Shown piece after piece: positions 1-8,592 of a stretch of 64,000 bases of DNA. Where the stretch lies: assembly GCF_001591005.1 (NCBI RefSeq), contig NZ_BCTY01000015.1, positions 1-64,000 on the forward strand, given 5' to 3'. Within the stretch, counting starts at the first letter, position 1, and every line of letters begins with the position of its first letter. The position numbers were made by a program, and so were the translations under genes. The notes under the pieces were generated by a model, which did no database searches, was not told the origin of the DNA, and was given only the letters and a program-made list of their open reading frames with translations. The stretch is from Sphingomonas sanguinis NBRC 13937 (GTDB lineage Bacteria; Pseudomonadota; Alphaproteobacteria; Sphingomonadales; Sphingomonadaceae).

Positions 1-10
1 TTAAATGGGC

Positions 11-1039
11 TCAGTCGCCCTTCTTCAGGTGGCGGCGGCCGAGCAGTTCGGCGATCTGCACCGCGTTCAGCGCGGCGCCTTTCCGCAGATTGTCCGACAC
101 GCACCACAGCGACAGGCCGTTATCGACCGTCGAGTCCTCGCGGACGCGGCTGATGAAGGTCGCATAGTCGCCGACGCACTCGACCGGGGTTACGTATCCC
201 CCGTCCTCACGCTTGTCGATCAGCATGACACCGGGCGCCTCGCGCAGGATGTCCTGGGCTTCCTGGGCCGAGATCTCGTCCTCGAACTCGATGTTCAGCG
301 CCTCGGAATGGCCGACGAAGACCGGCACGCGTACGCAGGTCGCCGTCACCTTGACCTTGGGGTCGAGGATCTTCTTGGTCTCGGCGACCATCTTCCACTC
401 TTCCTTCGTCGAGCCGTCGTCGAGGAAGCTGTCGATGTGCGGGATCACGTTGAAGGCGATCTGCTTGGTGAACTTCTTGGGCTCGGCGGGGTCGCCGACG
501 AAGATGTTGCGGCTCTGCTCGAACAGCTCGTCCATGCCCGCCTTGCCCGCGCCCGACACCGACTGATAGGTCGCGACGACGACGCGCTTGATCGTCGCCT
601 TGTCGTGGAGCGGCTTCAGCGCCACGACCATCTGTGCGGTCGAGCAGTTCGGGTTGGCGATGATGTTCTTCGCCTTATAGCCGTCGATGGCATCCGGGTT
701 CACTTCCGGCACGATCAGCGGCACGTCCGGGTCCATGCGGTAAAGCGAGGAATTGTCGATCACGACGCAACCGGCGGCGGCGAATTTGGGCGCGTAGATC
801 TTCGTCGCGTCCGATCCGATGGCGAACAAGGCCATGTCCCAGCCGGTCGGATCGAAATGCTCGATATTCTTGATGGTGAGCATCTTGCCCGTCTCACCAT
901 ATTCGATCTGGTCGCCCTGGCTGCGCGACGAAGCGACGACCGCCAGTTCGTCGATCGGAAATTCCCGCTCCGCCAGAATGTTGATCATTTCCCGGCCGAC
1001 ATTGCCCGTCGCCCCGGCGACCACCACGCGATAACCCAT
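11..1039 (-). CDS. asd: Aspartate-semialdehyde dehydrogenase
   Basis: Reduces L-4-aspartyl phosphate to aspartate semialdehyde with NADPH, the branch point to lysine/DAP, threonine and methionine; cytosolic. The protein has about 342 residues. The NADP-binding loop GATGNVGRE lies at residues 9-17, the catalytic Cys132 in NPNCSTAQM, and the likely catalytic His244 in VGHSEALNIEF. I chose the second of two tandem ATGs (1039): a GGAGG at 1046-1050 is then about 5 bases away, while for the first (1042) it is too close. The open frame runs further upstream to 1174 but that stretch looks non-coding. It lies 98 bases downstream of lysA on the same strand, so the two are probably co-regulated for lysine/DAP supply. 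Confidence 0.95.
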   Translation of the reverse strand: MGYRVVVAGATGNVGREMINILAEREFPIDELAVVASSRSQGDQIEYGETGKMLTIKNIEHFDPTGWDMALFAIGSDATKIYAPKFAAAGCVVIDNSSLYRMDPDVPLIVPEVNPDAIDGYKAKNIIANPNCSTAQMVVALKPLHDKATIKRVVVATYQSVSGAGKAGMDELFEQSRNIFVGDPAEPKKFTKQIAFNVIPHIDSFLDDGSTKEEWKMVAETKKILDPKVKVTATCVRVPVFVGHSEALNIEFEDEISAQEAQDILREAPGVMLIDKREDGGYVTPVECVGDYATFISRVREDSTVDNGLSLWCVSDNLRKGAALNAVQIAELLGRRHLKKGD

Positions 1040-1137
1040 CATACCCTCCACTCGGAAGCGTGAGCCGGTAGCGTCATTGCGCGGACACGTCCACCAACTT
1101 TGCGAAAAGTGCGCGTTGGGCGGGGCCAAGCCGGGAT

Positions 1138-2424
1138 TTACGCGGCCCGGCCCAGCGCCGCCCCCTGCCACCACTCGGGCAGGGTCTGCGGACGGATATC
1201 CGCCGCCGCGATGCGGGGAGTGATCAGCGCGAAGCGGCCGCCCTCCACCATCACCTCGGCAGCCAGCGCGCGGCTGTTATAGCAGGACGCCATCGACGCC
1301 CCGTAAGCGCCGACGTCCCGGATCACGGCCAGATCGCCTTCGCCCACTCGGTCGATCATCCGCGCGCGGGCGAACCCGTCGCTGCTTTCGCATACCGGAC
1401 CGACCACGTGCGCGCGCATCGTGGCACCGTTGGGCGCGACCGCCGCGAAATCGTGCCACGCGTCATACAGCGCGGGGCGAGCGAGGTCGTTCATGCCCGC
1501 ATCGATCACGACGAAGGAGCATTCCTCCCCAGGCTTGACCCACAGCACACGGGTCAGCAGCACCCCGGCATGGGCGGCGATATAGCGACCCGGCTCGAAC
1601 AGCAGCGTTACGTCCCAGTCTCGGGTGACGCGCGCCACCATCGCACCATAGGCCGCGACATCGGCATCCGCCCCGCCACGATAATCGACGCCCAGCCCTC
1701 CGCCGAGATCGACATGGCTGATCCCCTGCCCCCGCGCCCGCAGCGCCGCGACCAGTTCGCCAATGCGGCGATAAGCGGCCTCCAGCGGATCTGGCGCCAT
1801 GATCTGGCTGCCGATATGGACCGCCACGCCCTGAAGCGACAGGCCGGGGCGTGCGGCCAGCCAGTCATAAATCGCGGGCGCATCGCCAATCGCCACGCCG
1901 AACTTGGTGTCACTGGTGCCGGTGGTGATCTTGGCATGGGTGCCCGCATCGACATCCGGATTGACGCGCAGCAGCGCCGGGGCGGCCCGCCCCATGCGCA
2001 CCGCGATCGCCGCCAGCACCTCGCCCTCGCGCTCGCTCTCCAGATTGATATGGCCGACCCCGACACGAAGCGCCTGCGCCAGTTCCTCCGGCGTCTTGCC
2101 GACGCCTGAAAAAGCGATGTCGCGCGCCGCCATCCCGGCGTTGAGCACGGCGGTCATCTCCCCGCCCGACACGATGTCGGCGCCGTACCCTTCCTCGCGC
2201 AACAGGTTCAGCACGGCGAGCGAGGGATTGGCCTTGACCGCAAAGGCCAGCGCCTTGCGCGGGACGGGGGCAAGCGCGTCGCGAAACCGCCGGGCCGCAG
2301 CACGCAAGGCCGCGGCGGAATAGACATAGGTCGGCGTGCCCACGACCTGCGCGATGGTGGCGAGCGACACGCCCTCGGCATGAAGCACGCCGCCCCGCAC
2401 GGCAAAGCCCGGATCGGCGCTCAT
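1138..2424 (-). CDS. lysA: Diaminopimelate decarboxylase
   Basis: PLP enzyme that decarboxylates meso-diaminopimelate to L-lysine, the last step of the pathway. It is 428 residues, normal for the family. The PLP-binding lysine is K64 in FAVKANPS. A HIGSQI segment and a glycine-rich phosphate-binding DLGGGLG follow in the barrel, and the C-terminal domain has the substrate-site motif GPVCESSDGFA. The ATG overlaps the TGA of the small membrane-protein gene upstream (ATGA at 2421-2424), so translation is probably coupled to the three small genes before it. asd follows downstream. Confidence 0.95.
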   Translation of the reverse strand: MSADPGFAVRGGVLHAEGVSLATIAQVVGTPTYVYSAAALRAAARRFRDALAPVPRKALAFAVKANPSLAVLNLLREEGYGADIVSGGEMTAVLNAGMAARDIAFSGVGKTPEELAQALRVGVGHINLESEREGEVLAAIAVRMGRAAPALLRVNPDVDAGTHAKITTGTSDTKFGVAIGDAPAIYDWLAARPGLSLQGVAVHIGSQIMAPDPLEAAYRRIGELVAALRARGQGISHVDLGGGLGVDYRGGADADVAAYGAMVARVTRDWDVTLLFEPGRYIAAHAGVLLTRVLWVKPGEECSFVVIDAGMNDLARPALYDAWHDFAAVAPNGATMRAHVVGPVCESSDGFARARMIDRVGEGDLAVIRDVGAYGASMASCYNSRALAAEVMVEGGRFALITPRIAAADIRPQTLPEWWQGAALGRAA

Positions 2425-2669
2425 GACCGCCGCCCCCGCCGCAGCCGCGCGGCATGGATCGCCTCGGCCGTGTGATAATGGCCGCGCCGCTCGGCCCGCA
2501 GCGCCTGGGCCAGGCGCTTGCCGTTCAGCAGCAGCGTCAGGCCGCCCAGCGCCACCAGGAACCAGAACAGCGCCAGCAGCGAGCCCGTCGGTCCCATCAG
2601 CGTCGCCACCGACGCGCCCAGCATCATCGCACCGCCCAGCATCCGCCAGGCCATATCCCGTCCCGTCAT
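2421..2669 (-). CDS. Small membrane protein of unknown function, coupled to lysA
   Basis: An 82-residue protein. Residues about 10-50 are strongly hydrophobic and can form two short membrane segments. The C-terminal 30 residues are basic and rich in Arg and His (KRLAQALRAERRGHYHTAEA), likely on the cytoplasmic side. The ATG overlaps the stop of the methyltransferase-like gene upstream (ATGA, 2666-2669) and its own stop overlaps the lysA start. That double overlap is the main evidence that the frame is real; a longer overlapping frame in the same register reaching 2990 is not needed. I do not recognise a family. Confidence 0.7.
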   Translation of the reverse strand: MTGRDMAWRMLGGAMMLGASVATLMGPTGSLLALFWFLVALGGLTLLLNGKRLAQALRAERRGHYHTAEAIHAARLRRGRRS

Positions 2670-3100
2670 GCCATCATCTCCCGGGGCGCCCGCCCCTCGA
2701 CCGGATCGCCGATCACCGATGTCCCCGCCGCCCGCAGCGCCCCCGTCAGCCCGCCGCCGCGATGCCAGACCACGATGTCGGCCGGAAACTCGCACTCGGT
2801 CGCCAGCGCTTCGGCCGGATCGGCGCGCTCGAAGACCAGTCCCATTGCCGCATCGCGGTGCCGCCGCGCCGCCGCTTTCGCCCGGCCGATCAGCGCGGGG
2901 GAGCCGCCGATGCCGCGCCCCTCGATCGCGGTGAAGCCCATCGCCCGCGCCCGCTCGGCGACCGCGATCAGGAAGCCGCCCGCGCCGCAATCGGCGTCGA
3001 CGATCCGCACCGCCCGGCGATGGTGTTCGCGCAAGGCCCCCAGCGCCGCCTCCACGGCGGGCCAGCGGGGATCGCGGCGATGTCGCATCAGCGCGTCCAT
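2666..3100 (-). CDS. SAM-dependent methyltransferase-like protein
   Basis: About 144 residues, small for a methyltransferase. Residues about 30-45 carry a motif-I-like segment, VRIVDADCGAGGFLIAVAER, followed by a second beta-alpha unit, as in the Rossmann fold that binds S-adenosylmethionine. The protein ends soon after the middle strands (FPADIVVWHRGG), so it looks like a minimal fold. The substrate is unknown. The ATG at 3100 overlaps the upstream stop by one base (TGATG); a GTG three bases earlier is possible. The stop overlaps the next gene's ATG. Membership of a four-gene coupled chain ending in lysA is seen; a functional link is not established. Confidence 0.65.
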   Translation of the reverse strand: MDALMRHRRDPRWPAVEAALGALREHHRRAVRIVDADCGAGGFLIAVAERARAMGFTAIEGRGIGGSPALIGRAKAAARRHRDAAMGLVFERADPAEALATECEFPADIVVWHRGGGLTGALRAAGTSVIGDPVEGRAPREMMA

Positions 3101-3348
3101 CACGCGGCCTGCGGCATCGGCAAGGGTCCGAAGGGCACCAGCGGGATCAACGCCGTGCCCGACACCCGAACGCTGGCATGATAGATTTCGGCCTCTTCGG
3201 CGGCATAACGCATCGCCGCCCCGCGCGAGACGAAACGCCCCTCCAGCAATCGCTCGCTATCCTGGACCAGCCAATGACCGTCCCGGTCCTGACCGACATA
3301 GATGATCCGCGCCGGACCGTCCGGCTGGGGAAAAACATCCGAACTCAT
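3100..3348 (-). CDS. Small hypothetical protein, first gene of the lysA chain
   Basis: An 82-residue soluble protein. Its middle part (HWLVQDSERLLEGRF, then an Ala-rich helix with SRGAAMRYAAEEAE) recalls short 'strand-strand-helix' repeats such as DUF2188, in which a small residue-rich helix follows a WxVQ strand. That resemblance is weak and is an inference. The ATG lies after an A-rich stretch. Its stop TGA overlaps the ATG of the methyltransferase-like gene (TGATG), which makes it the likely first gene of the unit leading to lysA. The 118 bases upstream to the next gene could hold the promoter. Function unknown. Confidence 0.6.
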   Translation of the reverse strand: MSSDVFPQPDGPARIIYVGQDRDGHWLVQDSERLLEGRFVSRGAAMRYAAEEAEIYHASVRVSGTALIPLVPFGPLPMPQAA

Positions 3349-3466
3349 AAGGACTTGAAACCTCTGCCGATCGGGCGATCCGTCGCCCGCCCCGATCAGC
3401 TACGCCTCGGCCCATAGGGTTTCGAGAGCGATTTGCGGCTTTCGCATAGTGGCGGCATAATCTCGC

Positions 3467-3718
3467 TTACACCCGCCGCCAGCGGGCGCTGACCGGCACC
3501 TCATCGAACACATGGCCACCCAGGATGGTAAGCGCACTGCCCAGGCTGCCCGCCATGAAGCCCAGCGTGGCGAGCGCATAACCCACAAGTGTCGCCCGCC
3601 CGCCATGGTTGGCCATTGCGACCAGATGCGCGATCACCCGCCACGCCAGCACGCAGAGCCCGACCCCCAACAGGCGCAGCGCAAGCCCTTCCCATGCTGT
3701 CCGAACCCGTGCCGCCAT
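3467..3718 (-). CDS. Small hypothetical membrane protein
   Basis: An 83-residue protein with two predicted membrane helices, roughly residues 9-33 (ALRLLGVGLCVLAWRVIAHL) and 43-66 (a Gly/Ala/Leu-rich stretch), and a basic C-terminus ending in SARWRRV. A GGAGG-like sequence (GGAGGCGATATGG) lies just before the ATG, which supports the frame. It stands alone between the lysA unit and the mgtC-like gene, on the same strand as both. No family recognised; role unknown. Confidence 0.6.
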   Translation of the reverse strand: MAARVRTAWEGLALRLLGVGLCVLAWRVIAHLVAMANHGGRATLVGYALATLGFMAGSLGSALTILGGHVFDEVPVSARWRRV

Positions 3719-3823
3719 ATCGCCTCCTTGTCAGGCTCAGCGGCTAATCTCAGGCGGCATAGCAATGCGAGAGCGATTCCCCGGTTTCGCATAGCGCGCG
3801 CATAGCGCCGGGGGAGGCATCCA

Positions 3824-4540
3824 TCAGTCGTGGGTACTCGCCCCCCAAGTGGCGTGGGCAATGCCGTGGACCGACTGGAAATGGTCCGTAATCCTGTCCA
3901 GTTCGCTCGCCTCCACGATGGTCGGGGTCAGCGTGGCGGTCACGCGCACCTGATCCTCGCCGCTCTCTTCGATATCCAGTTCGCCGACGGGCAGCCCGGC
4001 GCCTTCCAGATGCTCGACCAGCAGGTCGCCGATCGGCCCGGCCTGGGCTGCGGTGGTCGTCAGGCTGACCGAATAGGTCGCCTCGACATGGCGTCCCTCG
4101 ACCGGGAAGCGGTTGATCGCATCGACCAGTGGGCGCAGCGCGGTATTGGCGAGCAGGACGATGACGGTCAGCAGCACGGCTTCGGCCACCATGTCGCTAC
4201 CCGCAATCGAGCCGACCGCCGCCGAGCACCAGAGGGTCGCCGCGGTATTCAGCCCGCGGACGTTCATCCCCTCCTTCATGATGACGCCAGCGCCCAGGAA
4301 ACCGATGCCGGAGACGACATAGGCAATGATGCGGATGGACTCGACATCGCCGCCCAGCCGCTGGCCGAGATCGACGAACGCCGCCGCGCCGATCGCGACC
4401 AGGGCGTTGGTGCGCAGCCCCGCCGTACGCTGGCGATATTGCCGCTCCGCACCGATCACGGTGCCCAGGACGAACGCGGTCAGATAGCTGACCAGCGTGT
4501 CGAGGAACGGCCAGAGGTGGAAGGTCTTCAGAAATGCCAT
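3824..4540 (-). CDS. MgtC/SapB family inner-membrane protein
   Basis: A 238-residue protein. The N-terminal 140 residues hold four to five hydrophobic helices with the family pattern: LGTVIGAERQYRQRTAGLRT near residues 25-45, then GIGFLGAGVIMKEG near 80-93 and GLNTAATLWCSAAVGSIAG after it. A soluble ACT-like C-terminal domain follows (about residues 150-238). MgtC proteins are linked to growth at low Mg2+ and, in some pathogens, to inhibition of the F-ATPase; the job of this homologue is not known. No riboswitch-like leader is visible; the space upstream is filled by a palindromic repeat element. Confidence 0.9.
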   Translation of the reverse strand: MAFLKTFHLWPFLDTLVSYLTAFVLGTVIGAERQYRQRTAGLRTNALVAIGAAAFVDLGQRLGGDVESIRIIAYVVSGIGFLGAGVIMKEGMNVRGLNTAATLWCSAAVGSIAGSDMVAEAVLLTVIVLLANTALRPLVDAINRFPVEGRHVEATYSVSLTTTAAQAGPIGDLLVEHLEGAGLPVGELDIEESGEDQVRVTATLTPTIVEASELDRITDHFQSVHGIAHATWGASTHD

Positions 4541-4555
4541 GTACAGTCCGTAAAT

Positions 4556-4680
4556 CCTCCCCGTTACGGGGAGGTGGCAGCGCGTCAGCGCTGACGGAGG
4601 GGGAGCGCCACACGGGTCAACACTCGCGGTACGCCCCCTCCACCATGCTGCGCATGGTCCCCCTCCCCGTGCCGGGGAGG
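4556..4680. repeat. Composite intergenic palindromic repeat
   Basis: The gap between the S9 peptidase stop and the mgtC-like start is filled by stacked inverted repeats. A hairpin at 4556-4574 (cctccccgttacggggagg) opens the element and a near-identical one at 4662-4680 (cctccccgtgccggggagg) closes it. Between them are a small palindrome cagcgcgtcagcgctg and another, accatgctgcgcatggt, with purine-rich and pyrimidine-rich stretches that are complementary to each other. Such elements are dispersed in many sphingomonad genomes. It may also act as an mRNA-stabilising or terminating structure for the peptidase gene. Confidence 0.8.
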
Positions 4681-4686
4681 ATCACT

Positions 4687-6954
4687 TTATTTCTTCGGCT
4701 TGTCCTTCACCGTCCGGTCGAGGAAGTTCAGGATCGTATGCCACAGATGCTCTGACACGCCCGGCCCGCCGACGCGGTGGGTCTGGCCGGGATAGAGCAT
4801 CATCTCGAACGGCGTGTCGGTCTTCTGCATCTCGGCGGCAAAGGCCGTCGCATTGTCGAGGAAGACGTTATCGTCCGCCATTCCGTGGATCAGCATCAGC
4901 GGATCGCGGATCTTCGCCGCATCGGTGATCGCCTGCGAGCCCGCATAGCTTTGCGGGTCGGTGCGCGGATCGCCCAGATAGCGCTCGGTGTAGTGCGTAT
5001 CGTAGAGCTGCCAATCGGTGACCGGTGCCCCCGACACGGCGGCGGCGTACACGCCCGGCGTCTTTTCCAGCATCTTGATCGACATATAGCCGCCGTACGA
5101 CCAGCCATAGGTCGCGATGCGCGCAGGGTCGACGAAGGGCAGCGTCTTCAGATAGTTCGCGCCCGCCAGCTGATCGGCGACCTCGACCGTGCCCATCGCG
5201 TGGTAGATGGCATCCTCGAACGCCTTGCCGCGATTATACGAGCCGCGATTGTCGATCTGGAAGAAGATCCACCCTTGGTCGACCAGATATTGCGGCAGCG
5301 CGCCTTGCCAGCCGCGCGTGACCTGCTGGCCGGTGCCGGGGCCGCCATAATGCTGGAAGAAGACGGGGTAGCGCTTGCCCGGCTCCAGCTTGGGCGTGAT
5401 CATCTCCCAATAGAGCGTCGTGCCGTCATCGGCCTTGATCGTGCCGAACTTGGTCTCGCGGTGGCTGGCGAGATAGGGCGCATAGGGGTGGCCCGCGACA
5501 ATCGCGTTCTCGTTGATCCAGCTCAGCCGCTTGCCGGTAGTGTCGGCCAGATAGACCTGGGTCGGCTGGGTCGGACTGGAGCGCGAGACGATGAAGCGGC
5601 TGGCCGACGAGTCCATCGTAGCGCTGTTGGTATAGCCGCGCTCGGTCAGGCGGGTGATGACGTTCGGCTGGGCGATGTCGACGGCATAGAGATGCTGTTC
5701 GAGCACATCGTCCTTCAGGCCGGTAAAGTACAAGCGGCCCTTTGCTTCATCGACGCCGACCAGGTTGGTGACGACCCACGGCCCCTTGGTCAGCTGCGTC
5801 CACTGGCCGTTCGAGAAATGATAGAGATGGCCATAGCCGTCCCGCTCCGACCGCCAGATCAGGCTGCCATCCTTCATCGGGCGATAGGCGTCGGACAGGT
5901 TCAGCCAGCTGCGGTCGCCCGAACGCTCGGTGAAGAGGACCGTCGACTTGCCGGTCTTGGGATCGACGCGCAGCATGTCGAGCGTCTTCTGGTCGCGGCT
6001 CTCGCGCTGGACCAGCATCGCCGAGCCGTCCGGGGTCCAGTCGACGCGCGCCAGATAGATATCCGGGTTGGTACCCAAGTCGACCTTCACCCGGCCCGAG
6101 CCGTCCGCCTTCATGACGCACAGATCGACCAGCGCATTGGGCGTACCCGCCGCCGGATAGCGCTGTTCATAGACCTTGGTGCCCGCTGCGCCGATGGCGG
6201 CGCGAACGGCGACCTTGACGGGCGCGTCATCGAACCGCTCGACCGCGATATAGCGTTCGTCGGGGCTCCACCAATAGCCGGTGAAGCGGTGCATTTCCTC
6301 CTGCGCGACGAATTCCGCCTCACCGAAATGGACAGTGCCGCCGCCCTCCTTGGTCAGCGCGCGCGCCTCGCCGCCACCGAGCGGCATGGCCCACAAATTC
6401 TGGTCGCGCACGAAGCTGACATAACCGCCCTTGGGACTGACGATCGGGTTCAGCTCGCCGCCCGGCGTGCTGGTCAGGCGGCGGACCGTGCCGTCCAGGC
6501 TGGCGAGGTACAGATCGCCATCCAGCGGCACCAGGATCGACTTACCGTCGGGGGCCCAGTCATAGGCGACGATGCCCTTCGACCCGCCGATCCGCGCACG
6601 CTCGCGCTGCATCTTTTCCGCCTCGGACAGCTCGGCGCCCGAACCGACCTTCTTGGAATCGACCAGCATCCGCTCTTCGCCGGTGCGGGTATCGCGCGCC
6701 CAAAGGTCCAGCCGCTCGCGCTCGTCGGCACGCGGACGCAGCGAGGTCAGGAGGGTGCCGTCGGGCGACAGGCGAAGGCCGCGCGGCTGCGATCCCGACA
6801 GGTCGGGGCTGCCGAAGACCCGGCCGAGGGTCAGTTCGCCCTGCTTGCGGCCTTGGGCGGCCGGACCATCAGCGGCCATCGCCGGTGCCCCCGACCCGAT
6901 TGCGATCGACGCTCCCACCGACGCCAGCGCGAGACCCAGCACCCATTTGCGCAT
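4687..6954 (-). CDS. Secreted S9 family dipeptidyl peptidase (DPP IV type)
   Basis: A 755-residue exported serine peptidase. Residues 1-28 form a signal peptide with an AMA-A cleavage-like end. The middle is a beta-propeller of the DPP IV N-terminal type (about 60-480), containing the QEEMHRF segment that in DPP IV enzymes holds the Glu residues binding the substrate amino terminus. The alpha/beta-hydrolase domain follows: nucleophile Ser619 in GWSYGGYMS, Asp694 in GMADDNVFLDN, His726 in YPGQTHRV. It should release N-terminal dipeptides, often Xaa-Pro, in the periplasm. The start has a GGAG about 9 bases upstream. It stands alone; a repeat element follows its stop. Confidence 0.93.
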   Translation of the reverse strand: MRKWVLGLALASVGASIAIGSGAPAMAADGPAAQGRKQGELTLGRVFGSPDLSGSQPRGLRLSPDGTLLTSLRPRADERERLDLWARDTRTGEERMLVDSKKVGSGAELSEAEKMQRERARIGGSKGIVAYDWAPDGKSILVPLDGDLYLASLDGTVRRLTSTPGGELNPIVSPKGGYVSFVRDQNLWAMPLGGGEARALTKEGGGTVHFGEAEFVAQEEMHRFTGYWWSPDERYIAVERFDDAPVKVAVRAAIGAAGTKVYEQRYPAAGTPNALVDLCVMKADGSGRVKVDLGTNPDIYLARVDWTPDGSAMLVQRESRDQKTLDMLRVDPKTGKSTVLFTERSGDRSWLNLSDAYRPMKDGSLIWRSERDGYGHLYHFSNGQWTQLTKGPWVVTNLVGVDEAKGRLYFTGLKDDVLEQHLYAVDIAQPNVITRLTERGYTNSATMDSSASRFIVSRSSPTQPTQVYLADTTGKRLSWINENAIVAGHPYAPYLASHRETKFGTIKADDGTTLYWEMITPKLEPGKRYPVFFQHYGGPGTGQQVTRGWQGALPQYLVDQGWIFFQIDNRGSYNRGKAFEDAIYHAMGTVEVADQLAGANYLKTLPFVDPARIATYGWSYGGYMSIKMLEKTPGVYAAAVSGAPVTDWQLYDTHYTERYLGDPRTDPQSYAGSQAITDAAKIRDPLMLIHGMADDNVFLDNATAFAAEMQKTDTPFEMMLYPGQTHRVGGPGVSEHLWHTILNFLDRTVKDKPKK

Positions 6955-7222
6955 TCATACCACTCCAGACCCTATCGCACCGGGTCGTCGCCCGATGTGT
7001 GAGGGCGCGTTATTGCGAGGCCACCATGATCCGGCAAGCGCGATCGGCACATCGTCCCGCAACGGGCGCGTTTTGTCGCGACGAAACGCCCGAACAACTC
7101 GTTACGGAAGCGACTCCGATTTCGTAAACCGGGTGTTAACGAAAACTGGTTAGGCCGACCGATCGGGAGCGACAAAAGGACCGAACGTCCTTGCGCCGCA
7201 ACCACCCATTATCGGAACGGAC

Positions 7223-7873
7223 ATGGCAACCCTGACGGCATTGGACATTCAGAGTGATCGACGGGGCGACATCCGGGCCATCATGGCCCGGCTGGGCAGC
7301 GCCGGGCATCCGCATGTCCAGTCGCTGCTCTTGCCGCAGGTTCTGCTCCACGACCTGACCGACGCCGTCCATGCCGTGTGTGCCGTGCACGGCAACCATC
7401 CGTGCATGATCGACTATGCCATGGCGCGCGGGATCGAGCTCGACACGCTGCCCTGGCTGATCAGTTCGTCGAACGCCTTTTCGAACGAACGCGCCTTTCT
7501 GGCCCATCTGACCTCCGCCGCCGGTCCGCTGCCGTCCACGCCAGGACAGGCGCAGACCGATGCGGCGCTGACCCAGTTGCGCCAGACGCTGGAAATGCTG
7601 GCCAACTCCGACCGGCGGGGCTGCGCCACCGGGGCGGTTTCCGCGCTAATCCTCGACTGGCGATCGATCCGCCAGATCCTGTCGCAGGCCGCGATGCGCT
7701 TCGGCGTGTCCACGCCCCCCAGCACCCTGCCCGAACCGCTGCTCGATTGCGAGGACGACGAATCGGCCATCGGCCTGGCCCGTGCCCGGGGTTTCGGTGC
7801 CACCCAGTTGCTGGGTCAGCATCGGGGTCTGTGGGACCTTCTCGAAGCCCGAGCGAGCGCCCGGCGCGGCTAG
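7223..7873 (+). CDS. Conserved-looking hypothetical protein (216 aa)
   Basis: I do not recognise this family. The 216-residue protein has no signal peptide or membrane helix and looks largely alpha-helical, with an RGDIRAIMARLGSAGHPHVQ segment near the start, two Cys/His-containing patches (AVCAVHGNHPCM) and a Leu-rich helix around residues 105-120. The C-terminus ends LLEARASARRG. Codon usage (G/C in third position) matches the neighbours and the frame stays open over 650 bases in the same direction as the next gene, so it is very likely coding. It is divergent from the S9 peptidase gene; the 268-base gap must hold both promoters. Confidence 0.75.
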   Translation: MATLTALDIQSDRRGDIRAIMARLGSAGHPHVQSLLLPQVLLHDLTDAVHAVCAVHGNHPCMIDYAMARGIELDTLPWLISSSNAFSNERAFLAHLTSAAGPLPSTPGQAQTDAALTQLRQTLEMLANSDRRGCATGAVSALILDWRSIRQILSQAAMRFGVSTPPSTLPEPLLDCEDDESAIGLARARGFGATQLLGQHRGLWDLLEARASARRG

Positions 7874-7929
7874 GCTGTGATCCGCGCGCACGCCCTCAAC
7901 CGGTCGCGCCTCCTACTCACTCCATCTCG

Positions 7930-7946
7930 TTACCAAGCCGTTAACC
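7930..7946 (+). promoter_or_regulatory. Possible CtrA-type site upstream of the CHAP gene
   Basis: The sequence TTAC-caagccg-TTAACC has the spacing of the CtrA consensus TTAA-N7-TTAA, with one mismatch in the first half and a perfect second half continuing as TTAACCAT. It lies about 45-60 bases before the CHAP gene start at 7993. CtrA controls cell-cycle and envelope genes in alphaproteobacteria. The assignment is by pattern only. Confidence 0.35.
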
Positions 7947-7992
7947 ATGCCGGACAGGTGTGGATTAAGGCGTGCTTCATAGGGTCGACACC

Positions 7993-8538
7993 ATGAAAGG
8001 CATGGTGTCCAAGGCAATCCTATCGCTCTGCGCACTGACGGTCGCCCTTCCGGCCGAGGCGCGTTCGCTGCTCGATTATGTCGGACAGTGCGTCCCCTTC
8101 GCACGCGCCGCCTCCGGCATTCCGATCTACGGCGACGCCTGGACCTGGTGGTCGCAGGCCGAGGGGAAGTATCCGCGCGGCCACACCCCGCGGGTGGGAG
8201 CCGTCGTCGTCTTTGAAAAGACCAGCCGCCTGCCGCTGGGCCATGTCGCGGTGGTCAGCCGCGTGGTCGAGGACCGGGTGCTGATGCTGACCCATGCCAA
8301 CTGGTCGATCCAGAATGGCGAGCGCGGCCATGCCGAACAGGATGTAACGCTGTTCGACGTATCGCCCGAAAACGACTGGAGCCGGGTGAAGGTCTGGTTC
8401 CGCGACTCGGACGGATTGGGCAGCTCGACCTATCCGATCTACGGCTTCATCTATGGGAAGGGCCGTCCGGCGCCGGGACTGACCAGCGACAAACCCGATT
8501 ATGTCGGCGCGCTGATCGACGCCTATGTCGCGCGCTGA
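7993..8538 (+). CDS. Secreted CHAP-domain amidase/peptidase
   Basis: A 181-residue exported protein. Residues 1-24 form a signal peptide ending PAEA. A CHAP fold follows: likely catalytic Cys33 in YVGQCVPFAR and His84 in PLGHVAVV, with HANWS near 101 also typical of the family. CHAP enzymes cleave peptidoglycan peptide or amide bonds, or other gamma-glutamyl-like bonds. There is no separate wall-binding domain. The ATG at 7993 was preferred over the upstream GTG/ATG options because the signal peptide then starts MKGM and an AGGG lies about 9 bases away. The likely role, in the periplasm in cell-wall turnover, is inferred. Confidence 0.88.
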   Translation: MKGMVSKAILSLCALTVALPAEARSLLDYVGQCVPFARAASGIPIYGDAWTWWSQAEGKYPRGHTPRVGAVVVFEKTSRLPLGHVAVVSRVVEDRVLMLTHANWSIQNGERGHAEQDVTLFDVSPENDWSRVKVWFRDSDGLGSSTYPIYGFIYGKGRPAPGLTSDKPDYVGALIDAYVAR

Positions 8539-8592
8539 TTGTCTCTGACGCAGTGACGATGTAACATCCTCCCATACAAAGGGAGGAAGTCG

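Noticed and set aside
4777..7002. Plus-strand 741-codon frame opposite the S9 peptidase
   Set aside because: Antisense shadow; the peptidase has a signal peptide, propeller and a full catalytic triad.
7122..7140. Second CtrA-like site (TTAA-N7-TTTA on the minus strand) before the S9 peptidase
   Set aside because: Only a partial match and about 170 bases upstream of the start; likely chance.
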